From Gilvimarinus japonicus (GTDB lineage Bacteria > Pseudomonadota > Gammaproteobacteria > Pseudomonadales > Cellvibrionaceae), in contig NZ_AP031500.1 of NCBI RefSeq assembly GCF_042847215.1, forward strand, positions 2,170,001-2,234,000: 64,000 bases of DNA, in the 5' to 3' direction. Both the position numbers and the translations under genes were made by a program. Positions 32,770 to 41,980 of this stretch are shown one piece after another; position 1 is the stretch's first letter, and each line of letters opens with the position of its first letter. The notes below the pieces were generated by a model. It saw nothing but the letters and a program-made list of their open reading frames with translations, searched no databases and was not told the origin of the DNA.

Positions 32770-35310
32770 ATGTATATTCCCGGCTATCGAATTATTCGCA
32801 AAATCAACCACGGTGGCATGTCCACTGTGTACTTGGCTATCCAAGAAAGTGTCGGCCGCGTGGTCGCGCTCAAGGTGATGTCGCCGGCGCTGAATGGCGA
32901 CCCCAGTTTTAGTGAGCGGTTTCAGCGCGAAGCCAACATTGTGGGGCAACTGTCGCACCCCAACATCGTCTCGATTTACGACATCGGCCGCCACGAGAAC
33001 CTTAACTATATCGCCATGGACTACCTGCCCGGCGGCTCAATTCACGACAAAATGCTCAGTGGCATTGGTGCCGACACCGCGCTCGAGATTTTGCGCGAGA
33101 TGGCCTCGGCACTCGATCACGCCCACGAAAAAGGATACATCCATCGGGATATCAAACCTGAGAACATTTTGTTTCGCGACGGTGGCTCGGCGGTATTAAC
33201 CGATTTTGGTGTCGCACTGGCACGCAACAGTGGGCCGCGGGCAACCCACGCCGGCACGGTGGTGGGAACCCCCCACTACATGAGCCCCGAACAAACCCGG
33301 GGCAAGCACTCAGACGGCCGCTCTGACCTATACAGTTTGGGGATTGTGTTTTATGAGATGCTCACCGGCGCCGTCCCCTACCAAGGCGACGAGGCCGTGG
33401 CTATCGCCCTAAAACATCTGGCATCACCACTGCCAAAACTGCCCACGCAATACCGCCGCTACCAAGATATTCTCGATAAATTGCTCGATAAAGAGCCGGG
33501 CAAACGCTACCAAAGCGGGCGTGAACTGGTCGTCGACATCGAGATGCTGCAATTAAAAATGCGCGAGTTTGGCGACAGCGAAAGCGACAACCAAAACCTC
33601 AGCCAACAACTGCAAACCCTAACCCAAACAATTTGGTGGCGCCTTGCGGCCGGTGTTAGCGCTGCCTGTCAAAGCGTTTGGCGCAACGTTCGCGGCCTAC
33701 GATTTTCTCGGCAGCAAGGTTTTTATCAAGCGCCCCACGAGAGCACTGCACTAGGTGACTTCTCCACTCGGCAAAACACGTTAGTCGCCACTCGGCTGCA
33801 AAAAACCGTCAAGCAACCGGGCAAACTGCAGTGGTTATTTGCGATGCCCGCGCAACATCGCTTACTGGCGGCCGGCGCGGCATCGGTGTTTCTTTTGGGC
33901 TTAGTCTTACTGGCATGGCTTGGCACAAACCCGTCCGAGCCCCAAGAAGGCATAAAAATGGCGAGTGCAAAGACGCCTTCAGTCGCTGTCGCAACCTCTT
34001 CGTCGGCGCAATCATCGCAAGCCAACCACCAGCCAAACACCAACCCAACGGTGAGTGATAACTCGGGAACGCCGCCTACAGAACGCCACATCACGAAAGC
34101 ACCGCCCGCGACTACACTCGCAAGCAGTTTAGAGGCGGCCAACAATGATCCAAGGGTTATGTTGCCCACCGCGACGCGCGCAAGCTCGGCCGTGAGTTCA
34201 ACCAGCAGTAGCACAATGACGTCGAGCTTATCGTCGGCGAGTTTGTCCCACCAAGGTGCGCACGGCCACTCAGAACCTGACACACAAAGCAGCAGTCGAT
34301 CGGTAGATGATGAACCACAGATCGCCGAGGATGACAGTGAAGCCACATCGGGCTCGGCGGCTAAATTTAGCTTAACGGTAACCCCTGAGCCACAAGATGC
34401 GCGCATCCGCATCATGAACATTCGCGCAAAATACACACCGGGCATTGCTCTAAAACCCGGGCGGTATCACATTGAAGTAACCGCTCCCGGTTACCGTAAA
34501 TATTTGCACTGGGTGACCCTGGGCGAGCAACCCCTGACCAAAACCGTTAACCTAATCGAACAGCGCGCCGTTGGCAGCATTTTTAGTAGTACTCTAGCCA
34601 GCGGTGGTAAAGGGCCGGCCATGGTTGTCGTACCCGCGGGCCGATTTTCTATGGGTGGGCCAGACGCCAACAGCCAACCTACGCGCACCGTCACAATCAA
34701 CCAACGTTTTGCCGTAAGCCAGCACGAGGTTACCTTTAGTGAATACGAGCGTTTCGCCAAACACAAGGGCATGCCGTTACCCGGCGACAATCGCTGGGGC
34801 CGCGGCGACCGCCCGGTGATTAATATAAGCTGGGAAGAAGCGGACATGTATGCAAAATGGCTCAGCGAGCAAAGCGATATGCACTATCGCCTACCCAGTG
34901 AAGCGGAGTGGGAATACGTTGCCAAAAGCGGAAAGAAACGCGATTACCCGTGGGGTAACGAGGTAAAAAATGCGAGCGGTAACGCCAATTGCCGGCGCGA
35001 TTGCGACAGCGATTTTACCGGATTTTTTAGCGGCAAAACCGCGCCAGTGGGCAGTTTTAAGGCCAACGATTTTGGTATCTACGACATGGCCGGTAACGTC
35101 TCCGAGTGGGTCGCCGATTGCTATAGCGACAGCTACCAAGGTGCCAGCAACAAGGCCGATGCCCACGATCAAGCCAACTGCCCGGCGCGGGTAATACGCG
35201 GCGGCTCGCTAAAATCTGACGCGGCCGAAACCACCACTTATACGCGCCAGTTTCAACCACAGCACACCTACCATGAAGACGTAGGTATTCGTTTAGTTAC
35301 CGATTTATAG
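32770..35310 (+). CDS. Transmembrane Ser/Thr kinase with PEGA and SUMF1-like extracytoplasmic domains
   Basis: 846-residue receptor-like kinase (ATG 32770, 7 nt after the phosphatase). Cytoplasmic Hanks kinase, residues 1-270: Gly loop INHGGMSTVYLA, Lys35, HRDIKPEN (125-132), DFG at 145. One membrane helix (364-385), then a Ser/Thr-rich linker (about 390-530), a PEGA domain (534-596) and a SUMF1/FGE-sulfatase domain (617-846: VPAGRFSMGG, RLPSEAEWEYVAK, DMAGNVSEWV, RVIRGGSL). The catalytic cysteine pair of formylglycine-generating enzymes after RVIRGGS is not seen, so the domain is probably binding/sensing. Similar kinases occur with type VI secretion in Pseudomonas (PpkA), but no T6SS genes lie here. 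Confidence 0.92.
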   Translation: MYIPGYRIIRKINHGGMSTVYLAIQESVGRVVALKVMSPALNGDPSFSERFQREANIVGQLSHPNIVSIYDIGRHENLNYIAMDYLPGGSIHDKMLSGIGADTALEILREMASALDHAHEKGYIHRDIKPENILFRDGGSAVLTDFGVALARNSGPRATHAGTVVGTPHYMSPEQTRGKHSDGRSDLYSLGIVFYEMLTGAVPYQGDEAVAIALKHLASPLPKLPTQYRRYQDILDKLLDKEPGKRYQSGRELVVDIEMLQLKMREFGDSESDNQNLSQQLQTLTQTIWWRLAAGVSAACQSVWRNVRGLRFSRQQGFYQAPHESTALGDFSTRQNTLVATRLQKTVKQPGKLQWLFAMPAQHRLLAAGAASVFLLGLVLLAWLGTNPSEPQEGIKMASAKTPSVAVATSSSAQSSQANHQPNTNPTVSDNSGTPPTERHITKAPPATTLASSLEAANNDPRVMLPTATRASSAVSSTSSSTMTSSLSSASLSHQGAHGHSEPDTQSSSRSVDDEPQIAEDDSEATSGSAAKFSLTVTPEPQDARIRIMNIRAKYTPGIALKPGRYHIEVTAPGYRKYLHWVTLGEQPLTKTVNLIEQRAVGSIFSSTLASGGKGPAMVVVPAGRFSMGGPDANSQPTRTVTINQRFAVSQHEVTFSEYERFAKHKGMPLPGDNRWGRGDRPVINISWEEADMYAKWLSEQSDMHYRLPSEAEWEYVAKSGKKRDYPWGNEVKNASGNANCRRDCDSDFTGFFSGKTAPVGSFKANDFGIYDMAGNVSEWVADCYSDSYQGASNKADAHDQANCPARVIRGGSLKSDAAETTTYTRQFQPQHTYHEDVGIRLVTDL

Positions 35311-35323
35311 CGTTAAAACGCGA

Positions 35324-37324
35324 TCAAATGCCCGCCTCTTTAAGGCGGTTAATTTGATCGCGCAACTCGGCGGCGCGCTCAAACTCTAAATCTTTCGCGG
35401 CTCCCAGCATCTGAGCTTCGAGCTTTTCAATTTGTTTCCAAACGTCGCCATCGGCCGGCAACTCAATAACGTCGGATTTCTTACCTCGCCCCGCCCCTTT
35501 GCGCTTGCTTTTCGCCCCCGGGATCTGAGTGCCCTCCATAATATCGGCAACGTTTTTCTTAATGCCCTGCGGGGTAATGCCATGCTCAAGGTTGTGGGCA
35601 ATTTGCTTTTCACGGCGCCGGTCGGTTTCGTCGATGGCGCGCTGCATCGAGCCCGTCATACGGTCGGCATACAAAATCGCCTTGCCGTTTAAGTTACGTG
35701 CCGCCCGGCCAATGGTTTGAATCAGGGCGCGATCGGAGCGCAAGAAGCCTTCTTTATCCGCATCTAAGATCGCCACCAGCGAAACCTCGGGCATATCCAA
35801 GCCTTCACGCAGCAGGTTGATCCCCACCAGTACGTCAAACTCACCTAGGCGCAAATCGCGAATAATTTCTACTCGCTCGACCGTGTCGATATCTGAGTGT
35901 AAATAGCGCACGCGTACGCCGTGCTCAGCCAGATACTCAGTTAAATCCTCGGCCATCCGCTTAGTCAGCACGGTAATCAGGATTCGCTCTTCAAGCTCAA
36001 CCCGCGCGCGCAACTCCGACAACACATCGTCCACCTGGGTGGTAGCCGGGCGAACTTCAATCACCGGGTCGACTAAGCCGGTAGGCCGAACAACCTGCTC
36101 GACAATTTGCCCGGCGTGCTCTGCCTCGTAGGCGGCGGGAGTGGCCGAGACAAAAATCATTTGCGGTGCGCGCGCCTCCCATTCATCAAAACGCATAGGT
36201 CGGTTATCCAGCGCAGATGGCAACCGAAAACCATACTCCACCAACGTTTCTTTACGCGAACGATCGCCTTTGTACATAGCGCCAATTTGCGGGATCGTCA
36301 CGTGGGACTCATCGATCACCAGCAACGCTTCATTGGGCAAATAATCAAACAGGGTCGGCGGCGCCTCACCCGGGTCGCGACCGGACAAATAACGCGAGTA
36401 GTTTTCGATTCCGTTGCAATAACCCAGCTCCTGCATCATCTCTAAATCGTAGCGGGTTCGCTGCTCTAACCGCTGCGCCTCTACTAATTTATCGTTTTCG
36501 CGCAGCTGTTTTAAACGCTCGGTCAACTCTGCTTTTATATCATCAACCGCCGCCAGAATTTTTTCCCGTGGCGTTACGTAATGCGATTTTGGATAAATCG
36601 TCATACGCGGTACTTTTTGCAAAACCTCGCCAGTAAGCGGATCAAAAATTGAAATTCGCTCGATCTCGTCATCAAACAATTCAATCCGTACCGCTTCCAT
36701 GTCAGAGTCGGCCGGAAACACATCAATCACATCGCCGCGCACGCGGTAGGTCGCACGCTGAAAATCCATATCATTGCGGGTATATTGCAACTCAGCTAAA
36801 CGGCGCAACAATTTACGTTGATCGATACGATCGCCGCGCACAAGATGCAGTACCATTTTTAAGTAAGACTCGGGATCACCCAGGCCGTAAATCGCTGATA
36901 CAGTGGCAACCACGATAGCGTCTTTACGCTCCATCAAGGCCTTGGTTGCCGACAACCGCATTTGCTCGATATGATCGTTGACGGACGCGTCTTTCTCGAT
37001 AAAGGTATCCGATGAGGGAACGTACGCCTCTGGCTGATAATAATCGTAGTAAGAGACAAAATACTCGACCGCGTTATCGGGAAAGAACTCTTTGAATTCG
37101 CCGTACAGCTGCGCCGCCAAGGTTTTGTTGTGCGCCATCACCAGCGTCGGCCGCTGCACTTCGCCAATCACGTGAGCGATGGAAAAGGTTTTACCCGAGC
37201 CCGTCACACCCAGCAACGTCTGATGCGCCAAACCCGACTCAATACCATCGACTAAACCGGCGATCGCGCTCGGCTGATCACCGGCGGGCTGGTACTGACT
37301 GTGGACCTTAAATTTTGTGCTCAT
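35324..37324 (-). CDS. uvrB: UvrABC excinuclease subunit B
   Basis: Damage-verifying helicase of nucleotide excision repair, 666 residues from ATG 37324 (MSTKFKVHSQYQPAGDQPSA; TTG two codons upstream is rejected). Walker A GVTGSGKTFSIAH is near residue 45, the beta-hairpin YYDYYQPEAYV near 95, DESHVTIPQIGAMY in the second helicase motif region, and the C-terminal UVR motif LEFERAAELRDQINRLKE binds UvrC. Convergent with the kinase gene (13 nt apart) and divergent from fumC. No confident LexA box was found; a different inverted repeat lies in the gap to fumC. Confidence 0.98.
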   Translation of the reverse strand: MSTKFKVHSQYQPAGDQPSAIAGLVDGIESGLAHQTLLGVTGSGKTFSIAHVIGEVQRPTLVMAHNKTLAAQLYGEFKEFFPDNAVEYFVSYYDYYQPEAYVPSSDTFIEKDASVNDHIEQMRLSATKALMERKDAIVVATVSAIYGLGDPESYLKMVLHLVRGDRIDQRKLLRRLAELQYTRNDMDFQRATYRVRGDVIDVFPADSDMEAVRIELFDDEIERISIFDPLTGEVLQKVPRMTIYPKSHYVTPREKILAAVDDIKAELTERLKQLRENDKLVEAQRLEQRTRYDLEMMQELGYCNGIENYSRYLSGRDPGEAPPTLFDYLPNEALLVIDESHVTIPQIGAMYKGDRSRKETLVEYGFRLPSALDNRPMRFDEWEARAPQMIFVSATPAAYEAEHAGQIVEQVVRPTGLVDPVIEVRPATTQVDDVLSELRARVELEERILITVLTKRMAEDLTEYLAEHGVRVRYLHSDIDTVERVEIIRDLRLGEFDVLVGINLLREGLDMPEVSLVAILDADKEGFLRSDRALIQTIGRAARNLNGKAILYADRMTGSMQRAIDETDRRREKQIAHNLEHGITPQGIKKNVADIMEGTQIPGAKSKRKGAGRGKKSDVIELPADGDVWKQIEKLEAQMLGAAKDLEFERAAELRDQINRLKEAGI

Positions 37325-37377
37325 AAACAACCAACTCTTTGACGCGCGACACCTTGCAAAACGCTAAAACGGTTATG

Positions 37378-37409
37378 CTACAGTAAGTTAATTGCCCATT
37401 TTACTGTAG
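37378..37409. promoter_or_regulatory. Inverted repeat between uvrB and fumC
   Basis: CTACAGTAA (37378-37386) and TTACTGTAG (37401-37409) form a perfect 9-bp inverted repeat with a 14-bp spacer in the 98-bp divergent gap. The half-sites contain CTGTAG but the spacing does not match the gammaproteobacterial LexA box CTG-N10-CAG. It may bind a dimeric regulator of fumC or uvrB. Confidence 0.55.
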
Positions 37410-37422
37410 ATAGGACGCCCAT

Positions 37423-38820
37423 ATGGATTCTTTTGACTCTGCCAACCACTCAGACAACGCGGTTCGTATTGAAAGTGACAGCCTTGGTGAAGTCAAGGTG
37501 CCACAAGATGCGCTCTATGGCGCCCAAACACAACGGGCCGTCGATAATTTTACGCTGGGTGGTGGCCCTCTGCCCGCGCCTTTACTGGCAGCCATCGTTC
37601 AGGTCAAGCACGCCGCCGCTAGGGCCAACATAGAGAGCGATGCGCTAGACTTTGCCCGCGGCGGTGCCATTCAAACCGCCTGCCACACCCTACTACAAGG
37701 CAAGCACCTTAAGCATTTTCCGGTGGACATCTACCAAACGGGCTCTGGCACCAGTAGTAACATGAACGTCAACGAGGTTATTAGCCACCTGTGCGCCGAG
37801 GCCAATATTGACGTTCACCCTAATGATCACGTCAATTGCAGCCAGAGCAGCAACGATGTGTTTCCCACCAGTATCCGTATCGCCTGCGCGACACTTATTA
37901 CCCACCAGCTACTGCCGGCACTAGATCAGCTGCACGACGCTATCACCGCCCGTGCCAACGAGCTTGCCGAGGTGGTTAAAACCGGCCGCACTCATTTAAT
38001 GGATGCCATGCCAGTCACCTTTGGCCAGGTCCTATCGGGCTGGGCAAGCCAAATTGAGGCCAACCGCCAGCGCCTAAGTGCCGCCTTAAACGAGATCAGT
38101 CAGCTGCCTCAAGGCGGTACCGCAGTTGGTACTGGCATTAATACCCCGGCGGGTTTTGCCGCCACCTTCGCACGGTGCTTAAGTGAGGACACCGGCATCG
38201 CCTTTACCCCTGTGGAGCAACCGTTCACCAAAATTGGTGCGCAAGACGATCTGGCCGCCCTCTCGGGCGCCCTTAAAACTCTGGCGGTAAGCGTGCTCAA
38301 AATCAGCAATGATTTGCGCTGGATGAACTCGGGGCCGCTCGCCGGCCTCGGCGAAATAAGCCTGCCCTCGCTGCAGCCGGGCTCGTCCATCATGCCCGGC
38401 AAAGTAAATCCCGTGATACCCGAGGCCACCGCCATGGCCGCAACCCAGGTACAGGGGCTAGATGTCGCGATCAACAATGCCTGCGGCGCCGGCAACTTTG
38501 AGTTAAATGTGATGTTGCCACTGATTGGCAGCAACCTGATTCAATCCATCCAGTTAATGACCGGCAGCGCGGTCAGCCTCGCCGATAAGGCCATCGCCGG
38601 GTTTCGCGTCAATCACGATAATATTCAAAAGCCGCTGGCCAAAAACCCGATCTTAGTCACCGCCCTCAATGCCATTATCGGCTACAGTAAAGCCGCCGAG
38701 ATCGCCAAAAAAGCCTATCGTGATCAGCGAGACATTCTGGAGGTCGCCGCCGAAGAAACTGAGCTATCGCGCGACGAGTTAACACGGCTACTCGACCCGC
38801 AGCGGCTTACCCACCCATAA
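37423..38820 (+). CDS. fumC: Fumarate hydratase class II (FumC)
   Basis: Iron-independent, oxidant-resistant fumarase of the TCA cycle. The 465-residue protein has the superfamily signature GSSIMPGKVNPVIPE (about residue 325), the TGSGTSSNMNVNEVI block and GRTHLMDAMPVTFGQ. AGGA precedes the ATG by 7-8 nt. Length matches E. coli FumC (467). Argininosuccinate lyase and aspartase share the signature but the GTSSNMN..E block fits fumarase. Faces the GNAT gene tail to tail. Confidence 0.95.
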   Translation: MDSFDSANHSDNAVRIESDSLGEVKVPQDALYGAQTQRAVDNFTLGGGPLPAPLLAAIVQVKHAAARANIESDALDFARGGAIQTACHTLLQGKHLKHFPVDIYQTGSGTSSNMNVNEVISHLCAEANIDVHPNDHVNCSQSSNDVFPTSIRIACATLITHQLLPALDQLHDAITARANELAEVVKTGRTHLMDAMPVTFGQVLSGWASQIEANRQRLSAALNEISQLPQGGTAVGTGINTPAGFAATFARCLSEDTGIAFTPVEQPFTKIGAQDDLAALSGALKTLAVSVLKISNDLRWMNSGPLAGLGEISLPSLQPGSSIMPGKVNPVIPEATAMAATQVQGLDVAINNACGAGNFELNVMLPLIGSNLIQSIQLMTGSAVSLADKAIAGFRVNHDNIQKPLAKNPILVTALNAIIGYSKAAEIAKKAYRDQRDILEVAAEETELSRDELTRLLDPQRLTHP

Positions 38821-38833
38821 GCCCCTGTGCATT

Positions 38834-39271
38834 TTATACAAGTAGCTCTACCGCCATAGGCCAATGCACAATACCGAATAAGGTATGGGATGCGCCGCAG
38901 CGTCGATAGCCAAAACGCGTGTAAAAGCCAACGGCGCTGTCGCGCGCGTTTAAGGTTATCGTTTGCACACCCCGCTGAGCGGACTGATCGTGAGCAAAAC
39001 GCAATAACGTCTCGCCCACGCCTTTGCCCTGCCATTGTTTATCCACCACCATCTGCCGCAACTGGGCAGATTGCTGAGAACCCGGCGCGATGATGACCCC
39101 AGCGATGATCTTGCCATCCGCCAGCGAGGCAAAGTGCCATTGCTGCTGATCGTCACAAGTATCCTGCGAGGTGAGTTTGAGCCCCAGCGGCGCGCGTAAG
39201 TATTTTTCTCGCAACCTTAGTAAATCCCGGTAGCGCTGCGAGGCAAACGCGACCTCTACACAGTTAACCAT
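38834..39271 (-). CDS. GNAT-family N-acetyltransferase
   Basis: 145-residue single-domain acetyltransferase. The acetyl-CoA pyrophosphate loop is RQMVVDKQWQGKGVGETLLRF (motif A, Q/R-x-x-G-x-G/A form KGVG) and a motif B region GFYTRFGYRRCG follows. The N-terminal REKYLRAPLGL is seen in the ElaA-like branch. The substrate cannot be told from sequence. It is convergent with fumC and 42 nt downstream of the LysR gene on the same strand. Confidence 0.85.
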   Translation of the reverse strand: MVNCVEVAFASQRYRDLLRLREKYLRAPLGLKLTSQDTCDDQQQWHFASLADGKIIAGVIIAPGSQQSAQLRQMVVDKQWQGKGVGETLLRFAHDQSAQRGVQTITLNARDSAVGFYTRFGYRRCGASHTLFGIVHWPMAVELLV

Positions 39272-39313
39272 TAAAAACCCCTTAGCCGTTGTTCACCCAA
39301 CGGCGCGGTCACC

Positions 39314-40228
39314 CTAATCACCAGGTGCGCTCTCTAAACCCGCACTAAAACGCGCTTTAATGATATTGGCCAGTGCACGGGTCGCGGGCCCGGCAATATC
39401 GCGATCGGCAAGCACAAGGTAAAGCGAAATAACACGCTCGCCGCCTTGCTCCATCGGCAGGCGCTTTAGCTCACCACTGGCCAAATCTTGTTGCAAATAA
39501 CCCTCGGGCAACCAAGCGTAGCCAAGGCCGCGCCGCACCGCCGCGAGAGAGGTATTGATATGAGTGAAGGTCCAGCGCTGCTCGGCCTCCTGCCAGCCGG
39601 CGCTGTAACGGCGGTGAATACCCGAGTCGCGTACCACCAATTGCCGGTGATGGCGCAAATCCTCCTGTGATATCGCGCGTCCTAGATGATGCAGCGGATG
39701 CGAAGGGGCGGCCACGCCAATCAATGAGATTGTGCGCAAGTAGTCCCCTAAAAAGCCGGCTGGTACCCGTCCGGTAATGGCCAGATCGACTTGCTGCTGC
39801 ACCAGCGCATCTTCGGTACCACTCAATACCGACTCAAGCACGTCGGCACGGGTTGTTGGGTACTGTTCGGTAAAGCGCTCTAAACAGTGCAAGATATCGC
39901 CCGCTGGCGCCAGCAAATCGGCCGCTAAGCGCACTTCAGGCTCAATTTTTTGCCCCATACGGGCGGCCGCCCCCTCGAGGGACTCCGCCTCGGCCAGCAA
40001 ATGCCGGGCTCGACGATATAAGCTTTCACCGGCGGGAGTGGCAATGGCCCGGCGCCCCTCGATCTTAAAAACCGCCACCGCCAACGCCTGCTCCAGCTGG
40101 CTAATGGCGTAAGAAACCGTCGACTGACTTTTACCCAGCTGTTCGGCGGCATGCGCATAACCACCACACTCAATTACCGCGATCAACGCGCGCCACTGAT
40201 CTAGGGTCACTTTGATATCTTTTGCCAT
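39314..40228 (-). CDS. LysR-family transcriptional regulator
   Basis: 304 residues from ATG 40228 (MAKDIKVTLDQW); the frame stays open 21 codons upstream but those look non-coding. The N-terminal winged helix-turn-helix is clear: HAAEQLGKSQSTVSYAISQLEQAL, followed by a linker helix and an effector-binding periplasmic-binding-protein-like domain. It is divergent from the azoreductase gene with 144 bp between, the usual LysR layout, so it probably controls azoR and the pirin gene, perhaps in answer to quinones or aromatic electrophiles (inference). Confidence 0.92.
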   Translation of the reverse strand: MAKDIKVTLDQWRALIAVIECGGYAHAAEQLGKSQSTVSYAISQLEQALAVAVFKIEGRRAIATPAGESLYRRARHLLAEAESLEGAAARMGQKIEPEVRLAADLLAPAGDILHCLERFTEQYPTTRADVLESVLSGTEDALVQQQVDLAITGRVPAGFLGDYLRTISLIGVAAPSHPLHHLGRAISQEDLRHHRQLVVRDSGIHRRYSAGWQEAEQRWTFTHINTSLAAVRRGLGYAWLPEGYLQQDLASGELKRLPMEQGGERVISLYLVLADRDIAGPATRALANIIKARFSAGLESAPGD

Positions 40229-40273
40229 AACACACTCACTTTCGGACCTTTCACTAACGCTCAAGATCATGAA

Positions 40274-40288
40274 ATCGATATTTTCGAT
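40274..40288. promoter_or_regulatory. Candidate LysR operator between lysR-type gene and azoR
   Basis: ATCGA-TATTT-TCGAT is a 15-bp interrupted palindrome at 40274-40288 in the divergent gap, 46 bp from the LysR start and 85 bp from azoR. Such a palindrome with an AT-rich centre matches the general LysR T-N11-A architecture (here extended to 15 bp with 5-bp arms). Confidence 0.55.
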
Positions 40289-40372
40289 CAAATAAGGCTA
40301 AATTTAGCTATTTATTATCGGGTCAGCAAATACTTAAATAGCAACATACACATTCAATCAGGGAGTGACCCC

Positions 40373-40978
40373 ATGAAAACTTTGTTACAAATCAAAAGCA
40401 GTTTAAACGGTGACAACGGTCAATCGAGCTATTTAAGCAACCAGTTTGTGGAGCGCTGGCAACAAAACAACCCAGATGGCCGGGTTATTGTGCGCGACTT
40501 AGCCGCCAATCCAGTGCCACACCTAGACGGCGAGCGCTTTAACGCCTTTTTGACGCCGGCCGATAAGCGCAACAGCACCGAGCAAAAAATCGTTGCCTAT
40601 TCTGACGAATTGATTGCCGAGCTTAAAGCCGCCGACGTAGTAACCATTGGCTTGCCTATGTATAACTTTGGCATCCCCTCCACCTTAAAAGCCTATTTTG
40701 ACCATATTGCCCGCTCTGGCATTACGTTTCACTACACCAGTAACGGCCCTGAAGGTCTATTGCCGTCCATTCCTGTCTACGTATTGGCGGCGCGCGGCGG
40801 CATGTATGCCGGTACGCAAGCCGACTCGCAAACCGGCTATATGCAGACCTTTTTAGGCTTTTTGGGGCTGAAAGATACCCACTTTATTTACGCCGAAGGC
40901 ATTGCCATGGGCGTCGAGGGTAAAGACAAAGCTTTAAACACCGCGCAAAAAGAAATTGACCGCGCACTGGCCGCCTAA
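40373..40978 (+). CDS. azoR: FMN-dependent NADH-azoreductase
   Basis: Flavodoxin-like quinone/azo reductase; reduces quinones by two electrons and so limits redox cycling. The 201-residue protein has the FMN phosphate loop region QIKSSLNGDNGQSSYLSNQF, then the isoalloxazine block LPMYNFGIPSTLKAYFDH and a second FMN contact AARGGMYAG, all standard for AzoR. GGAGTGA lies 6-7 nt before the ATG. Divergent LysR and downstream pirin (36 nt) make a compact redox module. Confidence 0.94.
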   Translation: MKTLLQIKSSLNGDNGQSSYLSNQFVERWQQNNPDGRVIVRDLAANPVPHLDGERFNAFLTPADKRNSTEQKIVAYSDELIAELKAADVVTIGLPMYNFGIPSTLKAYFDHIARSGITFHYTSNGPEGLLPSIPVYVLAARGGMYAGTQADSQTGYMQTFLGFLGLKDTHFIYAEGIAMGVEGKDKALNTAQKEIDRALAA

Positions 40979-41014
40979 GCGGCCCAGCTACCAGCACAAA
41001 CAAGGGGTAATATT

Positions 41015-41869
41015 ATGAACCGCGAAATACAGCAACTCATCCCCGCCTTAGCCGCCAGCGAAGGCGCTGGCGTAAAAATCAAACGAAGTTTAGGGCAAGG
41101 GCCCCGGGTTCGCCACGACCCTGTGTTAATGTTAGATGAGTTTAACTCCGAAGACGCCGCAGACTATTTAGCCGGCTTTCCTTCGCATCCTCATCGCGGC
41201 TTTGAGACAGTTACCTATATGCTCGACGGCCATATGCTGCACGAAGATCACTTAGGCAACCGTGGCGATTTAAAATCCGGAGACGTGCAATGGATGACCG
41301 CTGCCCGAGGCATTATTCACTCAGAAATGCCGCAGCAGCTAGAGGGCAAAATGCGGGGGTTTCAGCTGTGGTTAAACCTTCCAGCCAAAGAGAAAATGAG
41401 ACCCGCCGCGTACCGCGATATTGCCGCAAAGGACATTCCTCAGGTAACCCTGGCCTCGGGCACGACGGTTAAAGTGATTGCGGGGGCGTTAGCGCACGAT
41501 AGTGAGACAACCACCGGGGCTATTTCTGGCATCAGCACTCAGCCGGTCTATTGGGATATACGCATACCCGCTGGTATTACCGAGCCGTTTAGCGTACCGG
41601 TCGGCCACCACTTGTTTTTATACGCTTATGAAGGCCAAGGGTTAGTAGGTGAAGGGCAACGCCTGTTAAACGTCAGCACTGCGGGGATATTAACCGATGG
41701 TGACAGCGTAACGCTTAGCGCAGCGGGCACCGAGGCGTTGCGAGTACTCTTGATTGGCGGTAAACCGATTGGCGAGCCTATCGCCCAATACGGTCCGTTT
41801 GTGATGAACACTCACGAAGAGATAGAACAAGCGATAAACGACTACCGACGCGGTGAGTTAACCGCTTAG
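41015..41869 (+). CDS. Pirin family protein
   Basis: 284-residue bicupin. The N-terminal cupin has HPHRGFETVTYML (about 57-69) with metal-binding His and a second metal-site region HSEMPQQLEGKMRGFQLW. Some bacterial pirins are quercetin dioxygenases, others regulate enzymes; activity cannot be told here. AAGGGG lies 8-9 nt before the ATG. Being co-transcribed with azoR under a divergent LysR supports a role in detoxifying quinones or flavonoid-like aromatics. Confidence 0.92.
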   Translation: MNREIQQLIPALAASEGAGVKIKRSLGQGPRVRHDPVLMLDEFNSEDAADYLAGFPSHPHRGFETVTYMLDGHMLHEDHLGNRGDLKSGDVQWMTAARGIIHSEMPQQLEGKMRGFQLWLNLPAKEKMRPAAYRDIAAKDIPQVTLASGTTVKVIAGALAHDSETTTGAISGISTQPVYWDIRIPAGITEPFSVPVGHHLFLYAYEGQGLVGEGQRLLNVSTAGILTDGDSVTLSAAGTEALRVLLIGGKPIGEPIAQYGPFVMNTHEEIEQAINDYRRGELTA

Positions 41870-41913
41870 CGGGCAAACACTTAAAACCGTTCGCCTAGCA
41901 TTTACTTAATTGA

Positions 41914-41944
41914 CCCTTAAGGCACGCCAAGCGCACCTTAAGGG
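41914..41944. repeat. Inverted repeat after the pirin gene
   Basis: CCCTTAAGG (41914-41922) and CCTTAAGGG (41936-41944) form a 9-bp perfect inverted repeat with a 13-nt loop in the 111-bp gap between two convergent genes. The position suits a shared (bidirectional) transcription-end structure, though no long T-run follows on either side. Confidence 0.5.
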
Positions 41945-41980
41945 TAGCCGCTACCAAAACAGCGAGGCTTAAAGGGTTTA

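Noticed and set aside
32770..35310. Type VI secretion PpkA-like cluster
   Set aside because: Kinase and phosphatase are present but no tss, hcp or vgrG gene lies in the window.
37325..37422. LexA box for uvrB
   Set aside because: No CTG-N10-CAG with good match; the palindrome there has different spacing.
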